DNA of 64,000 bases from Lactobacillus sp. ESL0246 (lineage in GTDB: Bacteria > Bacillota > Bacilli > Lactobacillales > Lactobacillaceae). The notes beneath the pieces were generated by a model, which was given only the letters and a program-made list of their open reading frames with translations, did not search any database and was not told the origin of the DNA. The translations under genes and the position numbers were made by a program. Positions 16,076 through 23,353 of this stretch are shown piece by piece; the first letter of the stretch is position 1; each line of letters opens with the position of its first letter. The stretch lies in contig NZ_REHC01000012.1 of assembly GCF_003692965.1 (NCBI RefSeq), positions 62,001 to 126,000 on the forward strand, in the 5' to 3' direction.

Positions 16076-17653
16076 ATGTCAGATAAAGTTTATACAGATT
16101 ATTTCTATAAATCAGCCGACTTTGATAAAAATCATAATATGGGGTACAAAGAACTTCATATTCCAGAAGGTGTCGAGGCACAGCCTCTAATTGTACCTCC
16201 AGTTTTGGAGCCAGATAAGCAGGAAGGTAACGATATTTGGTTTACAATTGAATCTCAAGAAGGAGATTTCCAATTTTTACCAGGTAAAAAAACACATACT
16301 TGGGGATATAATTTCCCCGTCCTTGGTAAAACCATGGTCTTAACAAAGGGACAAAATGTTCATGTCACACTAAAAAATAGCTTACCCGAGTTAACAACCT
16401 ATCATTGGCACGGAATGGAAGTTCCAGGACCTGGAGCAGATGGTGCATGTCATTCACCTGTATATCCTGGAGAAGAAAAGCACATTGAGTTCACTGTTAA
16501 CCAACCCGCTGCCTTAACATGGCTACATGCTCATCCATGTCCATCAACTGCTGCCCAAGTTTGGATGGGGTTAGCAATGGGGGTTGTAGTAACTGACGAA
16601 AATGAGGCTAAGCTACCAATTCCTAAGACTTATGGCAAAGATGAATTTCCAATTATTTTACAAGATCGAATTTTCCATGAAGACAACCAATTTGATTACA
16701 AGGCAGATTATAATGCTATGGGAATCTTTGGTGATGTTCCTGTTATCAATGCTGTGATTAAACCTTATGTTGATGTAACTACTCAAAAGGTTCGTTTACT
16801 ATTCTTAGGTGGCTCAAACCGACGAGAATGGCGACTCCACTTTACTGATGATCTTGTAATGACTCAGATCGCTGGTGATGATTCTTTCTTGGAACATCCT
16901 GTGAAAATGACTAAGGTTTTAATCGGGCCCGGTGAACGTCAACAAGTTGTCGTTGATTTTGGTGCATATCATGATGGCGATATCGTTAACCTATATACTG
17001 ATGACTTCAAATTGGTTGAATTTAGAATTCATAAGTACGAAAAAGACGACAGCGTTATTCCTGACACATTATTTACGCCAAATGATCCTGAAGTTAATCC
17101 AGATGCAGAAGTACGTAAAGTAACAATGGATAATCACAACATGATCAATGGCAAGCAATTTTCAATGCAGAGAATTGATATGAAGCAAAAGCTAATGAGC
17201 ACTGAATATTGGGATATTACTAATACTAATGACAAGACTCATGGTATGCTTCACCCATTCCATATTCATGGTGCTCACTTCTTAGTTGTTTCGCGCGATG
17301 GCAAAGAACCTTATCCAAATGAAAGAAATGTTTACAAGGATACCGTAGAAGTTGCTCCACAAGAAACAGTCCGCGTTAAGGTTTACTTCCAAAATGCTGG
17401 TGTCTTCATGTATCACTGTCACATTATTGAACACGAAGATGCAGGAATGATGGCTCAAATCCAGATCGTAGATCCAAAAGAACCAGATAAGAAATATGAT
17501 TTGATGGATATGGAAACCTTAACCAAGGCGTTTGCTGAAGAAAAAGGAATCCCAATGGATGAAGTTTGGTGCCCAGGAATGGACGTCGAAGGAATGGATG
17601 TTAAAGGCACTGACCATACTATGGATTCTCTATCTGGTGCTAGTCACCATTAA
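16076..17653 (+). CDS. cytosolic multicopper oxidase with C-terminal flavinylation-like tag
   Basis: A 525-residue three-cupredoxin oxidase that couples substrate oxidation to reduction of O2 to water. Copper ligands are in place: HWH (110-112), HAH (151-153), HPFHIH (393-398) and HCHIIEHxxxxM (447-458, type 1 Cys448 and Met458). No signal peptide is present, so it should be cytosolic, as in other lactobacillar laccase-like enzymes. After the oxidase fold a Met/His/Cys-containing tail of about 30 residues ends in DSLSGASHH. D517-S523 matches the D-x-x-S/T-G-A-S/T motif used by ApbE to attach FMN. AAAGG precedes the ATG and a terminator follows. The natural substrate is unknown. Confidence 0.92.
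   Translation: MSDKVYTDYFYKSADFDKNHNMGYKELHIPEGVEAQPLIVPPVLEPDKQEGNDIWFTIESQEGDFQFLPGKKTHTWGYNFPVLGKTMVLTKGQNVHVTLKNSLPELTTYHWHGMEVPGPGADGACHSPVYPGEEKHIEFTVNQPAALTWLHAHPCPSTAAQVWMGLAMGVVVTDENEAKLPIPKTYGKDEFPIILQDRIFHEDNQFDYKADYNAMGIFGDVPVINAVIKPYVDVTTQKVRLLFLGGSNRREWRLHFTDDLVMTQIAGDDSFLEHPVKMTKVLIGPGERQQVVVDFGAYHDGDIVNLYTDDFKLVEFRIHKYEKDDSVIPDTLFTPNDPEVNPDAEVRKVTMDNHNMINGKQFSMQRIDMKQKLMSTEYWDITNTNDKTHGMLHPFHIHGAHFLVVSRDGKEPYPNERNVYKDTVEVAPQETVRVKVYFQNAGVFMYHCHIIEHEDAGMMAQIQIVDPKEPDKKYDLMDMETLTKAFAEEKGIPMDEVWCPGMDVEGMDVKGTDHTMDSLSGASHH
17624..17644 (+). other. ApbE-type flavinylation motif at the C-terminus of the oxidase
   Basis: These codons encode DSLSGAS, residues 517-523 of 525. The pattern equals that in the FMN_bind domains at 52470-52490 and 56738-56758 and in the tail at 28959-28979. 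Ser523 would be the FMN acceptor. Modification is inferred, not shown. Confidence 0.5.
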
Positions 17654-17676
17654 TTTAACCATTAATAAAAATATTA

Positions 17677-17704
17677 AAATCGCTCATTTTATTGAGCGAT
17701 TTTT
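17677..17704 (+). terminator. terminator of the multicopper oxidase gene
   Basis: AAATCGCTCA and TGAGCGATTT form a perfect stem with a 6-nt loop and a T-run. Confidence 0.9.
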
Positions 17705-17731
17705 GCTTTACACTATTTTTCATGATATAAA
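17703..17731 (+). promoter_or_regulatory. promoter giving a probably leaderless mRNA
   Basis: TTGCTT (17703-17708) and TATAAA (17726-17731) are 17 nt apart. The next gene's ATG is only 6 nt after the -10 box, where transcription should start, and no Shine-Dalgarno sequence is present. Confidence 0.5.
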
Positions 17732-17737
17732 TACCTT

Positions 17738-18448
17738 ATGACTAAAAAGAAATTCTTCAACAAGGTTTTAATTAAAGTTGTATCAGGCTTACTTATTGTG
17801 GGGCTTATTTTTGTTTGCCTAAATTCAAAAGAGATCATAAATCATTATGATTGGTTAACTCTCAATTCGAAGCAGAAGATAAATGTTCCTTTAGAAAATC
17901 AGTACCCAGAGCTGCCTAATGGCTGTGAAGTAACCTCTTTAGCTATGCTTTTGCGCTATTATAATATTAAAGTAACTAAGTTAGACCTATCAGAAAAGAT
18001 TAATCATGTTGCTTCTTTTACTGATAATGGTCAGTATCGTGGAAATCCCCATGTCGGTTTTGTGGGCTATATGAGTCTAGCAAATGCAGGATGGTGCGTT
18101 TATAACGAGCCCTTAATGCAGGTAGCTCGCAAATATACTAATCGTATTCAAAATTTTACTGGACACGACTTTATTCAAGTAGTAAAACTGGTATCTGAGG
18201 GTCACCCCGTGTTGATTATTACTACCACTAATTTTGACCGCGTTAAAGACATGCAAACTTGGTCAACTAAGCAAGGAATAGTGCATGTTACGCCATCATC
18301 ACATGCTTGTGTTCTTACAGGTTTTAACAAGGAAAAAAGGCAAATTTACGTTAATGATCCCTTTGGTCAAAAAAATAAAAAAGTTTCCTGGAGTGGACTA
18401 GAACGTAGCTATAATCAGCAAGGAAAGCAGGCATTATTTTTAAAATAA
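17738..18448 (+). CDS. C39-like family cysteine peptidase, membrane-anchored or secreted
   Basis: A 236-residue protein with an N-terminal signal or anchor helix (residues about 10-30, VSGLLIVGLIFVCLNS). A Peptidase_C39_2 domain follows. The catalytic cysteine is in ELPNGCEVTSLAMLLRYY, the histidine in PSSHACVLTGF, and the downstream Asp/Asn in IYVNDPFG. Such proteins are presumed extracellular peptidases or bacteriocin-processing relatives; the true substrate is unknown. It is monocistronic. Its promoter abuts the ATG and no ribosome binding site is visible, which points to leaderless translation. A strong terminator follows the stop by 7 nt. Confidence 0.82.
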   Translation: MTKKKFFNKVLIKVVSGLLIVGLIFVCLNSKEIINHYDWLTLNSKQKINVPLENQYPELPNGCEVTSLAMLLRYYNIKVTKLDLSEKINHVASFTDNGQYRGNPHVGFVGYMSLANAGWCVYNEPLMQVARKYTNRIQNFTGHDFIQVVKLVSEGHPVLIITTTNFDRVKDMQTWSTKQGIVHVTPSSHACVLTGFNKEKRQIYVNDPFGQKNKKVSWSGLERSYNQQGKQALFLK

Positions 18449-18452
18449 CAAA

Positions 18453-18622
18453 AAAGGCAGGTTCAATTAAGAACCTGCCCTTTTTAAATCAAGGCTCATT
18501 TTTACAATGAGTGACCACTTCTGTTCACATCAGGTTAGTCAACGACCAACACTTCCCGTGTCTGCCACTTAAGGCGGGTGTCCTTATCCAAATCCGCATC
18601 TCGCGTTTTTGTCGACTCGCAA
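18453..18622 (-). ncRNA. candidate small RNA of about 170 nt
   Basis: The minus strand between the thrE stop codon and the terminator is clearly richer in G+C than the intergenic sequence elsewhere here and folds well by eye. GAGU-GAC near the 5' end can pair with GUC-ACUC, and internal hairpins form from CGC/GCG, AAGG/CCUU, ACAC/GUGU and GUC/GAC. It has its own near-consensus promoter at 18629-18657 and a rho-independent terminator. It does not look like tmRNA, RNase P, SRP RNA or a T-box. A 6S-like RNA or a thrE 3'-UTR-derived sRNA are alternatives. Confidence 0.45.
18456..18481. terminator. bidirectional terminator (C39 gene and candidate sRNA)
   Basis: GGCAGGTTC and GAACCTGCC form a 9-bp perfect stem with a 6-nt loop and T-runs on both strands. 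It ends the C39 gene on the plus strand and the candidate RNA on the minus strand. Confidence 0.92.
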
Positions 18623-19099
18623 TTACTTATTATAAACATCTTTATTTCGCTTGTAAAATTTTTTTATTCTGAAAAAGATTTCAACACACATATTAGATAA
18701 TAGCATTCCTAATGCAATTGCTCCTGTAACTACAATCACTCGCAAAATAGCATCATTGGCTCCTTGAATATTGCCAGAAGTCAATCTACGCACCGCTTGA
18801 TAAGCCGGAACTCCGGGTACAAGTGGTACAATAGCTGGAATATAAAATACCGTTGCTGGACACTTCTTTCTTCTTGCAAAAATAATTCCCAAAATTCCTA
18901 CAGCAAAGGACCCAAGTAAGTTTGCAATTAAGCGCCCCATATTAGCTCTCATTGCCAGCCAATAAATTATCCAGCAAATAACCCCCGCCATTCCACTCAA
19001 ATTCAAAACTCTTCGTGGAACATTGATTGTCAACGCAAAACCAACCGAAGCTCCATAAGCAAAAATAAGATTAATAATTATTTCTAACCACAATGGCAT
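18623..19099 (-). CDS. threonine/serine exporter, small subunit (ThrE_2 domain)
   Basis: A 158-residue membrane protein with four to five helices. PAIVPLVPGVPAYQAVRRL is the characteristic motif of the C-terminal half of ThrE-type exporters. The start at 19099 is preceded by AGGAG, which lies within the last codons of the upstream large subunit, and only 2 nt separate the genes, so translation is coupled. Together with 19102-19875 it makes a split exporter for threonine, serine or small organic acids. The last 12 codons contain the promoter of the candidate small RNA. Confidence 0.85.
   Translation of the reverse strand: MPLWLEIIINLIFAYGASVGFALTINVPRRVLNLSGMAGVICWIIYWLAMRANMGRLIANLLGSFAVGILGIIFARRKKCPATVFYIPAIVPLVPGVPAYQAVRRLTSGNIQGANDAILRVIVVTGAIALGMLLSNMCVEIFFRIKKFYKRNKDVYNK
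18629..18657 (-). promoter_or_regulatory. promoter embedded in the last codons of thrE
   Basis: On the minus strand TTTACA (18657-18652), a 17-nt spacer and a perfect TATAAT (18634-18629) lie inside the 3' end of the ThrE gene. The predicted transcription start, near 18622, is immediately after its stop codon. Confidence 0.6.
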
Positions 19100-19101
19100 T
19101 T

Positions 19102-19875
19102 TTATGCTCCTAAAAACTTCAATATAATTCCAACGCCACCACCTAAGGCAAAAGCAGTTAAACATGCTTCACAAATTTTAACCATTCCAGAAAGCAAGTC
19201 ACCTTTAAATAAGTCACGCAAAGCATTTGTTAAAGCTAAGCCTGGAACCAACGGCATTAGTGCTCCCGTTAAGATATGATCAATGACCATTGTAGGGAAT
19301 ATGTGATCCATACCAACTGCCATTGTTGTCATTACAATGGCAGCAACTAGTTCAGACAAAAATTTAACGTTTGTAAATCGTTTAAAATAGTAAAAAGAAA
19401 TGAAGCCACACATTCCAACTATTGCAGCAGCTGGAAAATCAATCCAATCATAATTATTCATAAACATAACCATTAAAGTTGCACTAACTATAGCAGCCCC
19501 AACAGCCTGTAACCAGATTGGAAATGTCGGATAACTTCCATGAGCAATTTTATCTACCTCATTTCTGACCTGCTGCAAATTGATTTTTTGATCTGCGAAT
19601 GCCCTTGACAATGAATTAATTCGATCCACCAATTCAAGATTAATATTTCGTTCATGAACTTGCACCGTTTGACAATAATTTCCTCGATCTAGGCTCATGA
19701 ATATTCCCGTTGGAACAATAAAAACACGCGGATCTGGTTCCCCTGCTGTTTTCGCAATCCTAATCATTGTATCCTCTACGCGGTACATTTCACTCCCCCC
19801 CTCAATCATCAATTCACCTACAGTCAAACAAGTATCTAACAACTCTTGGTAAAAAGTCTTATCTTGCTCATTCAC
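19102..19875 (-). CDS. threonine/serine exporter, large subunit (ThrE_1 domain)
   Basis: A protein of 257 residues. The cytosolic N-terminal region has IEGGSEMYRVEDTMIRIAKTAG and VFIVPTGIFMSL, hallmarks of the ThrE N-terminal domain. Four to five membrane helices follow, with HILTGALMPLVPGLALTNALRDL. It pairs with the small subunit directly downstream. I prefer the GTG at 19875 (GAGG 9 nt upstream) over the TTG at 19890. It starts 18 nt after the ABC-F gene, so the three genes probably form one transcript. A fused version of this exporter is at 43945-45300. Confidence 0.86.
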   Translation of the reverse strand: MNEQDKTFYQELLDTCLTVGELMIEGGSEMYRVEDTMIRIAKTAGEPDPRVFIVPTGIFMSLDRGNYCQTVQVHERNINLELVDRINSLSRAFADQKINLQQVRNEVDKIAHGSYPTFPIWLQAVGAAIVSATLMVMFMNNYDWIDFPAAAIVGMCGFISFYYFKRFTNVKFLSELVAAIVMTTMAVGMDHIFPTMVIDHILTGALMPLVPGLALTNALRDLFKGDLLSGMVKICEACLTAFALGGGVGIILKFLGA

Positions 19876-19893
19876 AATTCTATACCTCAAAAC

Positions 19894-21435
19894 TTATTTC
19901 ATCGTTTCAATATCAATTGTTTTATCAATCCAATTTCCTTGGAAAAAGTCTCGCTCATGACTAACAATAATGACACCACCTGCAAAATTAATTATTGCTT
20001 TTCTTAAAGCATCCTTGGAATCACGATCTAAATGATTAGTTGGCTCATCCAAAAACAATAAATTGGCTGGTTCGAATTGCATTTTGGCTAATTTGACCTT
20101 CTCCTGCTCGCCACCGGATAATTTTTTTAACGGACTCATTGCCTGCTGGGCGGTTACCCCTAATCTAGCCAATGCTCCACGTAATTCCTTTGGCCTTTTA
20201 CGTTCAAATTCTTCTTGTAAATATTGAAGCGGAGTCATGTTATTATTGGGCCAAATTAAATCTTGTTTAAAATAAGCAATTTTAGCAGTTGTCACTATTT
20301 CAAAAGAACCTGCAAGTGGGTTAAGTTGGCCTAATAAAGTCTTCAACAAGGTTGATTTACCAATACCATTAAAACCTGTGATAGCAACTTTTTCTTTACC
20401 ACCAATAGAAAAATTAAATGCTTTTTTAACTAGTGGCTCGTTATATCCAATGACCAGATCCTGTGTTTGCAACAGTAAATTTGAGGCAGTTGCAACATAA
20501 GGAAATTCAAAGTGGGCATGCCGATTTTCTTTTGGAGGGTTTAAAATATCCATCCTAGCAAGTTGACGTTCTCGAGACTTTGCGCTCTTGGATCTGGTTC
20601 CCGCCTTATTCTTGCGAATATAGGCTTCAGTCTTGGAAATTTTGCGCTGTTGATTAGTGTAAGCCTTTAAATAGGTCTCTTTATTGGCTTCTTTTTGGCG
20701 CATTGCCTGTTTAAGTGTTCCCGTGTACCGCGTAATTGTCCCTAAATCAACATCAATAATACAGTTAGCAATTCGGTCTAGAAAATCATAGTCATGGCTG
20801 ACAACGATAAAAGCACCTGAAAAATCATTTAAATAATCTACAAGCCAGTCAATATGTGTTACATCTAAATAATTTGTAGGTTCATCCAATAATAATACAT
20901 CTGGATTTTGCAGAAGTAACTTGGCCAGAATTATTTTTGATCGCTGTCCACCAGATAATTTTGCCACATCATGATCATAACCTAAATCAGCTAATCCTAA
21001 TCCCGCGGCAACTCGTTCAATTTCCGTATCAATTCCATAAAAGTTATGCTCTTCTAAGTAAGTTTGTATCTTACCGGCCTTTTGCAGCAATTCATTAGTA
21101 CCATTATCGCCATACTGCATATACAGCTTTGTTAGCTCTTTTTCTTGTTGATAAAGTGGCGCAAAAGCGGTTCTCAAAAAGTCACGAATTGTAACTCCTG
21201 GGGTCAGCTTAGCATACTGGTCTAAATAACCAACACTTACCCGACTTTGCCACTTAACTTGACCATCATCTGGTAAAATTTCACCAGTTAAAATTTTAAT
21301 TAAAGTTGATTTACCAACACCATTTTGTCCAGTAACTCCCATGTGATCTTCTTTGTTCAAAACAAAATTTGCATCTTCATATAATGTTTTATCAACAAAG
21401 TGCTGGCCTAAATTATTAACAGTCAGTAAACTCAT
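19894..21435 (-). CDS. ABC-F family ATPase
   Basis: A 513-residue soluble protein with two ABC ATPase domains in tandem and no membrane segment. First domain: GQNGVGKST, LSGGQRSK, LLLDEPTNYLD. Second: GFNGIGKST, LSGGEQEK, LFLDEPTNHLD. They are joined by a charged linker (about 245-310, rich in Lys/Arg), the P-site tRNA interaction motif of the ABC-F family. Such proteins act on the ribosome, as translation factors or antibiotic-resistance proteins. Which subfamily (YbiT/YkpA-like or a resistance type) cannot be settled by eye. AAGGGGAT precedes the ATG. Confidence 0.88.
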   Translation of the reverse strand: MSLLTVNNLGQHFVDKTLYEDANFVLNKEDHMGVTGQNGVGKSTLIKILTGEILPDDGQVKWQSRVSVGYLDQYAKLTPGVTIRDFLRTAFAPLYQQEKELTKLYMQYGDNGTNELLQKAGKIQTYLEEHNFYGIDTEIERVAAGLGLADLGYDHDVAKLSGGQRSKIILAKLLLQNPDVLLLDEPTNYLDVTHIDWLVDYLNDFSGAFIVVSHDYDFLDRIANCIIDVDLGTITRYTGTLKQAMRQKEANKETYLKAYTNQQRKISKTEAYIRKNKAGTRSKSAKSRERQLARMDILNPPKENRHAHFEFPYVATASNLLLQTQDLVIGYNEPLVKKAFNFSIGGKEKVAITGFNGIGKSTLLKTLLGQLNPLAGSFEIVTTAKIAYFKQDLIWPNNNMTPLQYLQEEFERKRPKELRGALARLGVTAQQAMSPLKKLSGGEQEKVKLAKMQFEPANLLFLDEPTNHLDRDSKDALRKAIINFAGGVIIVSHERDFFQGNWIDKTIDIETMK

Positions 21436-21560
21436 TATCTATCCCCTTAAAGTAAAAAACAACTTGCTCTAGTATATAATAAAGTTATATCTTTAGCTTG
21501 TTTTTGTTCGCCAGCTAAATTTTTTTAAATTAATCAAGTAATAATTGCTATTCAATAAAA

Positions 21561-21595
21561 AAGTTAGGTATTACCTTGTAAATAATATCTAACTT
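21561..21595 (-). terminator. terminator of the LCP/membrane protein pair
   Basis: AAGTTAGGTATT pairs with AATATCTAACTT with one G-U pair. On the minus strand it is followed by TTTTTTATTG. Confidence 0.75.
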
Positions 21596-21625
21596 CTTAA
21601 TTAATAATTTCATATAAAGTACAAC

Positions 21626-21985
21626 TTATTTTTGGTCCCGCTCAAATTTTTGTAGGGCTGTTAATACTTTAGGCCAATATCGCTTAGGAAGAATCAACTG
21701 TAAGCGATCATGATAAATTGGAAAGTCACTTCTCTTCATTCCAGTAATTTGTGCTAAATCCTCATCAGATAACTGAAATTCATGAGCAATGCGTTTAATT
21801 TCAACTGAAGCATGACCCCGAAACCATGATAAAACAAAGAAAAACATTGCAAAGATACTAGCTACCATAACAGCTATAGGTAAAGACCATTTAAAAGTTC
21901 GATTACTAATGAAAAAAACAGCAATAAATGCGATTAATGATGAAATAATCCCATAGACAATAGGAAAAACTCTTTGCTTATGCAT
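21626..21985 (-). CDS. small membrane protein of unknown function
   Basis: A 119-residue protein with two N-terminal transmembrane helices (about 8-27 and 33-53) and a cytosolic C-terminal region of about 60 residues (KRIAHEFQLSDEDLAQITGM). The latter has the look of a small helical, HTH-like fold. GGAGG lies before the ATG. It follows the LCP gene by 49 nt and precedes a terminator, so the two are probably co-transcribed. No known family recognised. Confidence 0.55.
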   Translation of the reverse strand: MHKQRVFPIVYGIISSLIAFIAVFFISNRTFKWSLPIAVMVASIFAMFFFVLSWFRGHASVEIKRIAHEFQLSDEDLAQITGMKRSDFPIYHDRLQLILPKRYWPKVLTALQKFERDQK

Positions 21986-22034
21986 CCTTTAGCCTCCACA
22001 TCTTGAAATTTTTTAATTAATCAGTGAGAAATTA

Positions 22035-23222
22035 TTAATTTGCAGAATTTTGATTATTAGTTGTTGCATCAGAGTCATTGGAAAGAACTGATTGATAGAT
22101 CTGATAATTATTAAATGGAGTAGGATCTTTCCATTTAATATTGTTATTTTGTTCATTCATTTTATTGAGCCTTGTTTCATCGTTATCAAGAATCTCACTA
22201 TCTAACCCTAAATTCAGACGTAATTTATTAGATACTCGTTGCAATTCAGCAGTTGATGCTATTTGAATTGATGACCCATTAATCCACGCATCATGCCCCT
22301 GAATATAATCACTATCAATATGCTGCGAACAATTGCGATAGGTTAATGCTAAAGCTAGCATATCATTAAAAGTTAGATTCGTATTAACATATTTAGTAAA
22401 AATTTTAACTAATTTACGATAATTCGCAAGAGTATCAACTGAAATCGCCTTATTAACAACAGCCGTAATTACTTGTCGCTGACGAACTTGTCGGCCATAA
22501 TCTCCCCTAGGATCGTCATGTCGCATTCGAACATAGGCAACAGCATGTCGACCATTAAGGTGTTGCTTACCTTTATGAAAATCGCACCAATCATACGAAA
22601 AACTAAATGGGACATTGACATCTACTCCGCCAACTGCATTAACCAAATTTCGTAATGCTTTCATATTAACTTCAACATAGTAGTAGATGGGAACATTAAC
22701 TAACGCAGATACCGTCTTCACTGCAGCTGAACTACCACCTACACCATAAGCTGAATTTATCCTAAAAATATTATATTTATCACCTGGATCGCCCAAAATA
22801 TTGGCTAAAGTATCCCGAGGAATTGAGGTCATTGTCGACTTACTTTTAGCTGGATTAGCGGTAGCCAGTATTATAGTGTCTGAATTACCGCGATCATGCC
22901 GCCCCTCAAGTCCTTGATCAACACCTAGAATTAAAATCGAAATTGGTTGACGTTTAGCAATTCGAGCTGATGTAGCTGTATTACCACCTTCACCATCAAT
23001 GGCACTATGGAGTGCAAAATACATGTGTGCTGTCCATGCAAGTGCCAGACTCACAAAAATAACAGCAACTATACCACATAAGCGAGCAAAGGAATTACCG
23101 TGACGCGTACTTGTTGGACCAGCCAAGACATGATTACGTTGGATATTTAACGATGATTGTTTCTTACGGTAATCTTCTCTACGTTTTGAATTTGGATCCA
23201 TTCCTTTATTTAATCCTTCCAT
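22035..23222 (-). CDS. LCP-family cell-wall glycopolymer transferase
   Basis: A 395-residue LytR-CpsA-Psr protein. It has a basic cytosolic N-terminus, one transmembrane helix (about 47-70) and an extracellular LCP domain. The domain shows ILILGVDQG, RGNSDTIILATANP, SIPRDTLANI, INSAYGVGG, GGVDVNVPF, YVRMRHDDPRGDYGRQVRQRQVI, including the arginines and aspartates that bind the lipid pyrophosphate. Such enzymes attach teichoic acid or polysaccharide to peptidoglycan. The Asn-rich tail is probably unstructured. A second Met at 23201 is an alternative start; neither has an ideal ribosome binding site. Confidence 0.9.
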   Translation of the reverse strand: MEGLNKGMDPNSKRREDYRKKQSSLNIQRNHVLAGPTSTRHGNSFARLCGIVAVIFVSLALAWTAHMYFALHSAIDGEGGNTATSARIAKRQPISILILGVDQGLEGRHDRGNSDTIILATANPAKSKSTMTSIPRDTLANILGDPGDKYNIFRINSAYGVGGSSAAVKTVSALVNVPIYYYVEVNMKALRNLVNAVGGVDVNVPFSFSYDWCDFHKGKQHLNGRHAVAYVRMRHDDPRGDYGRQVRQRQVITAVVNKAISVDTLANYRKLVKIFTKYVNTNLTFNDMLALALTYRNCSQHIDSDYIQGHDAWINGSSIQIASTAELQRVSNKLRLNLGLDSEILDNDETRLNKMNEQNNNIKWKDPTPFNNYQIYQSVLSNDSDATTNNQNSAN

Positions 23223-23353
23223 CCATATTATGATTATGCATCTTTATTTGTATCACTTAAGAACTTGAATTAAAATATTATCAAATATAATTAATAATAT
23301 CTTATTTTTTGCTTTTGAGCACAATTATTACTAAATTTCAAAGGAGATTTCTA

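Noticed and set aside
12861-17731. Shared TTTACACTATTTTT upstream of the O-antigen-ligase-like gene and the C39 gene as a common operator
   Set aside because: The distance to the -10 differs by 2 nt and the motif is low-complexity AT sequence; chance is likely.
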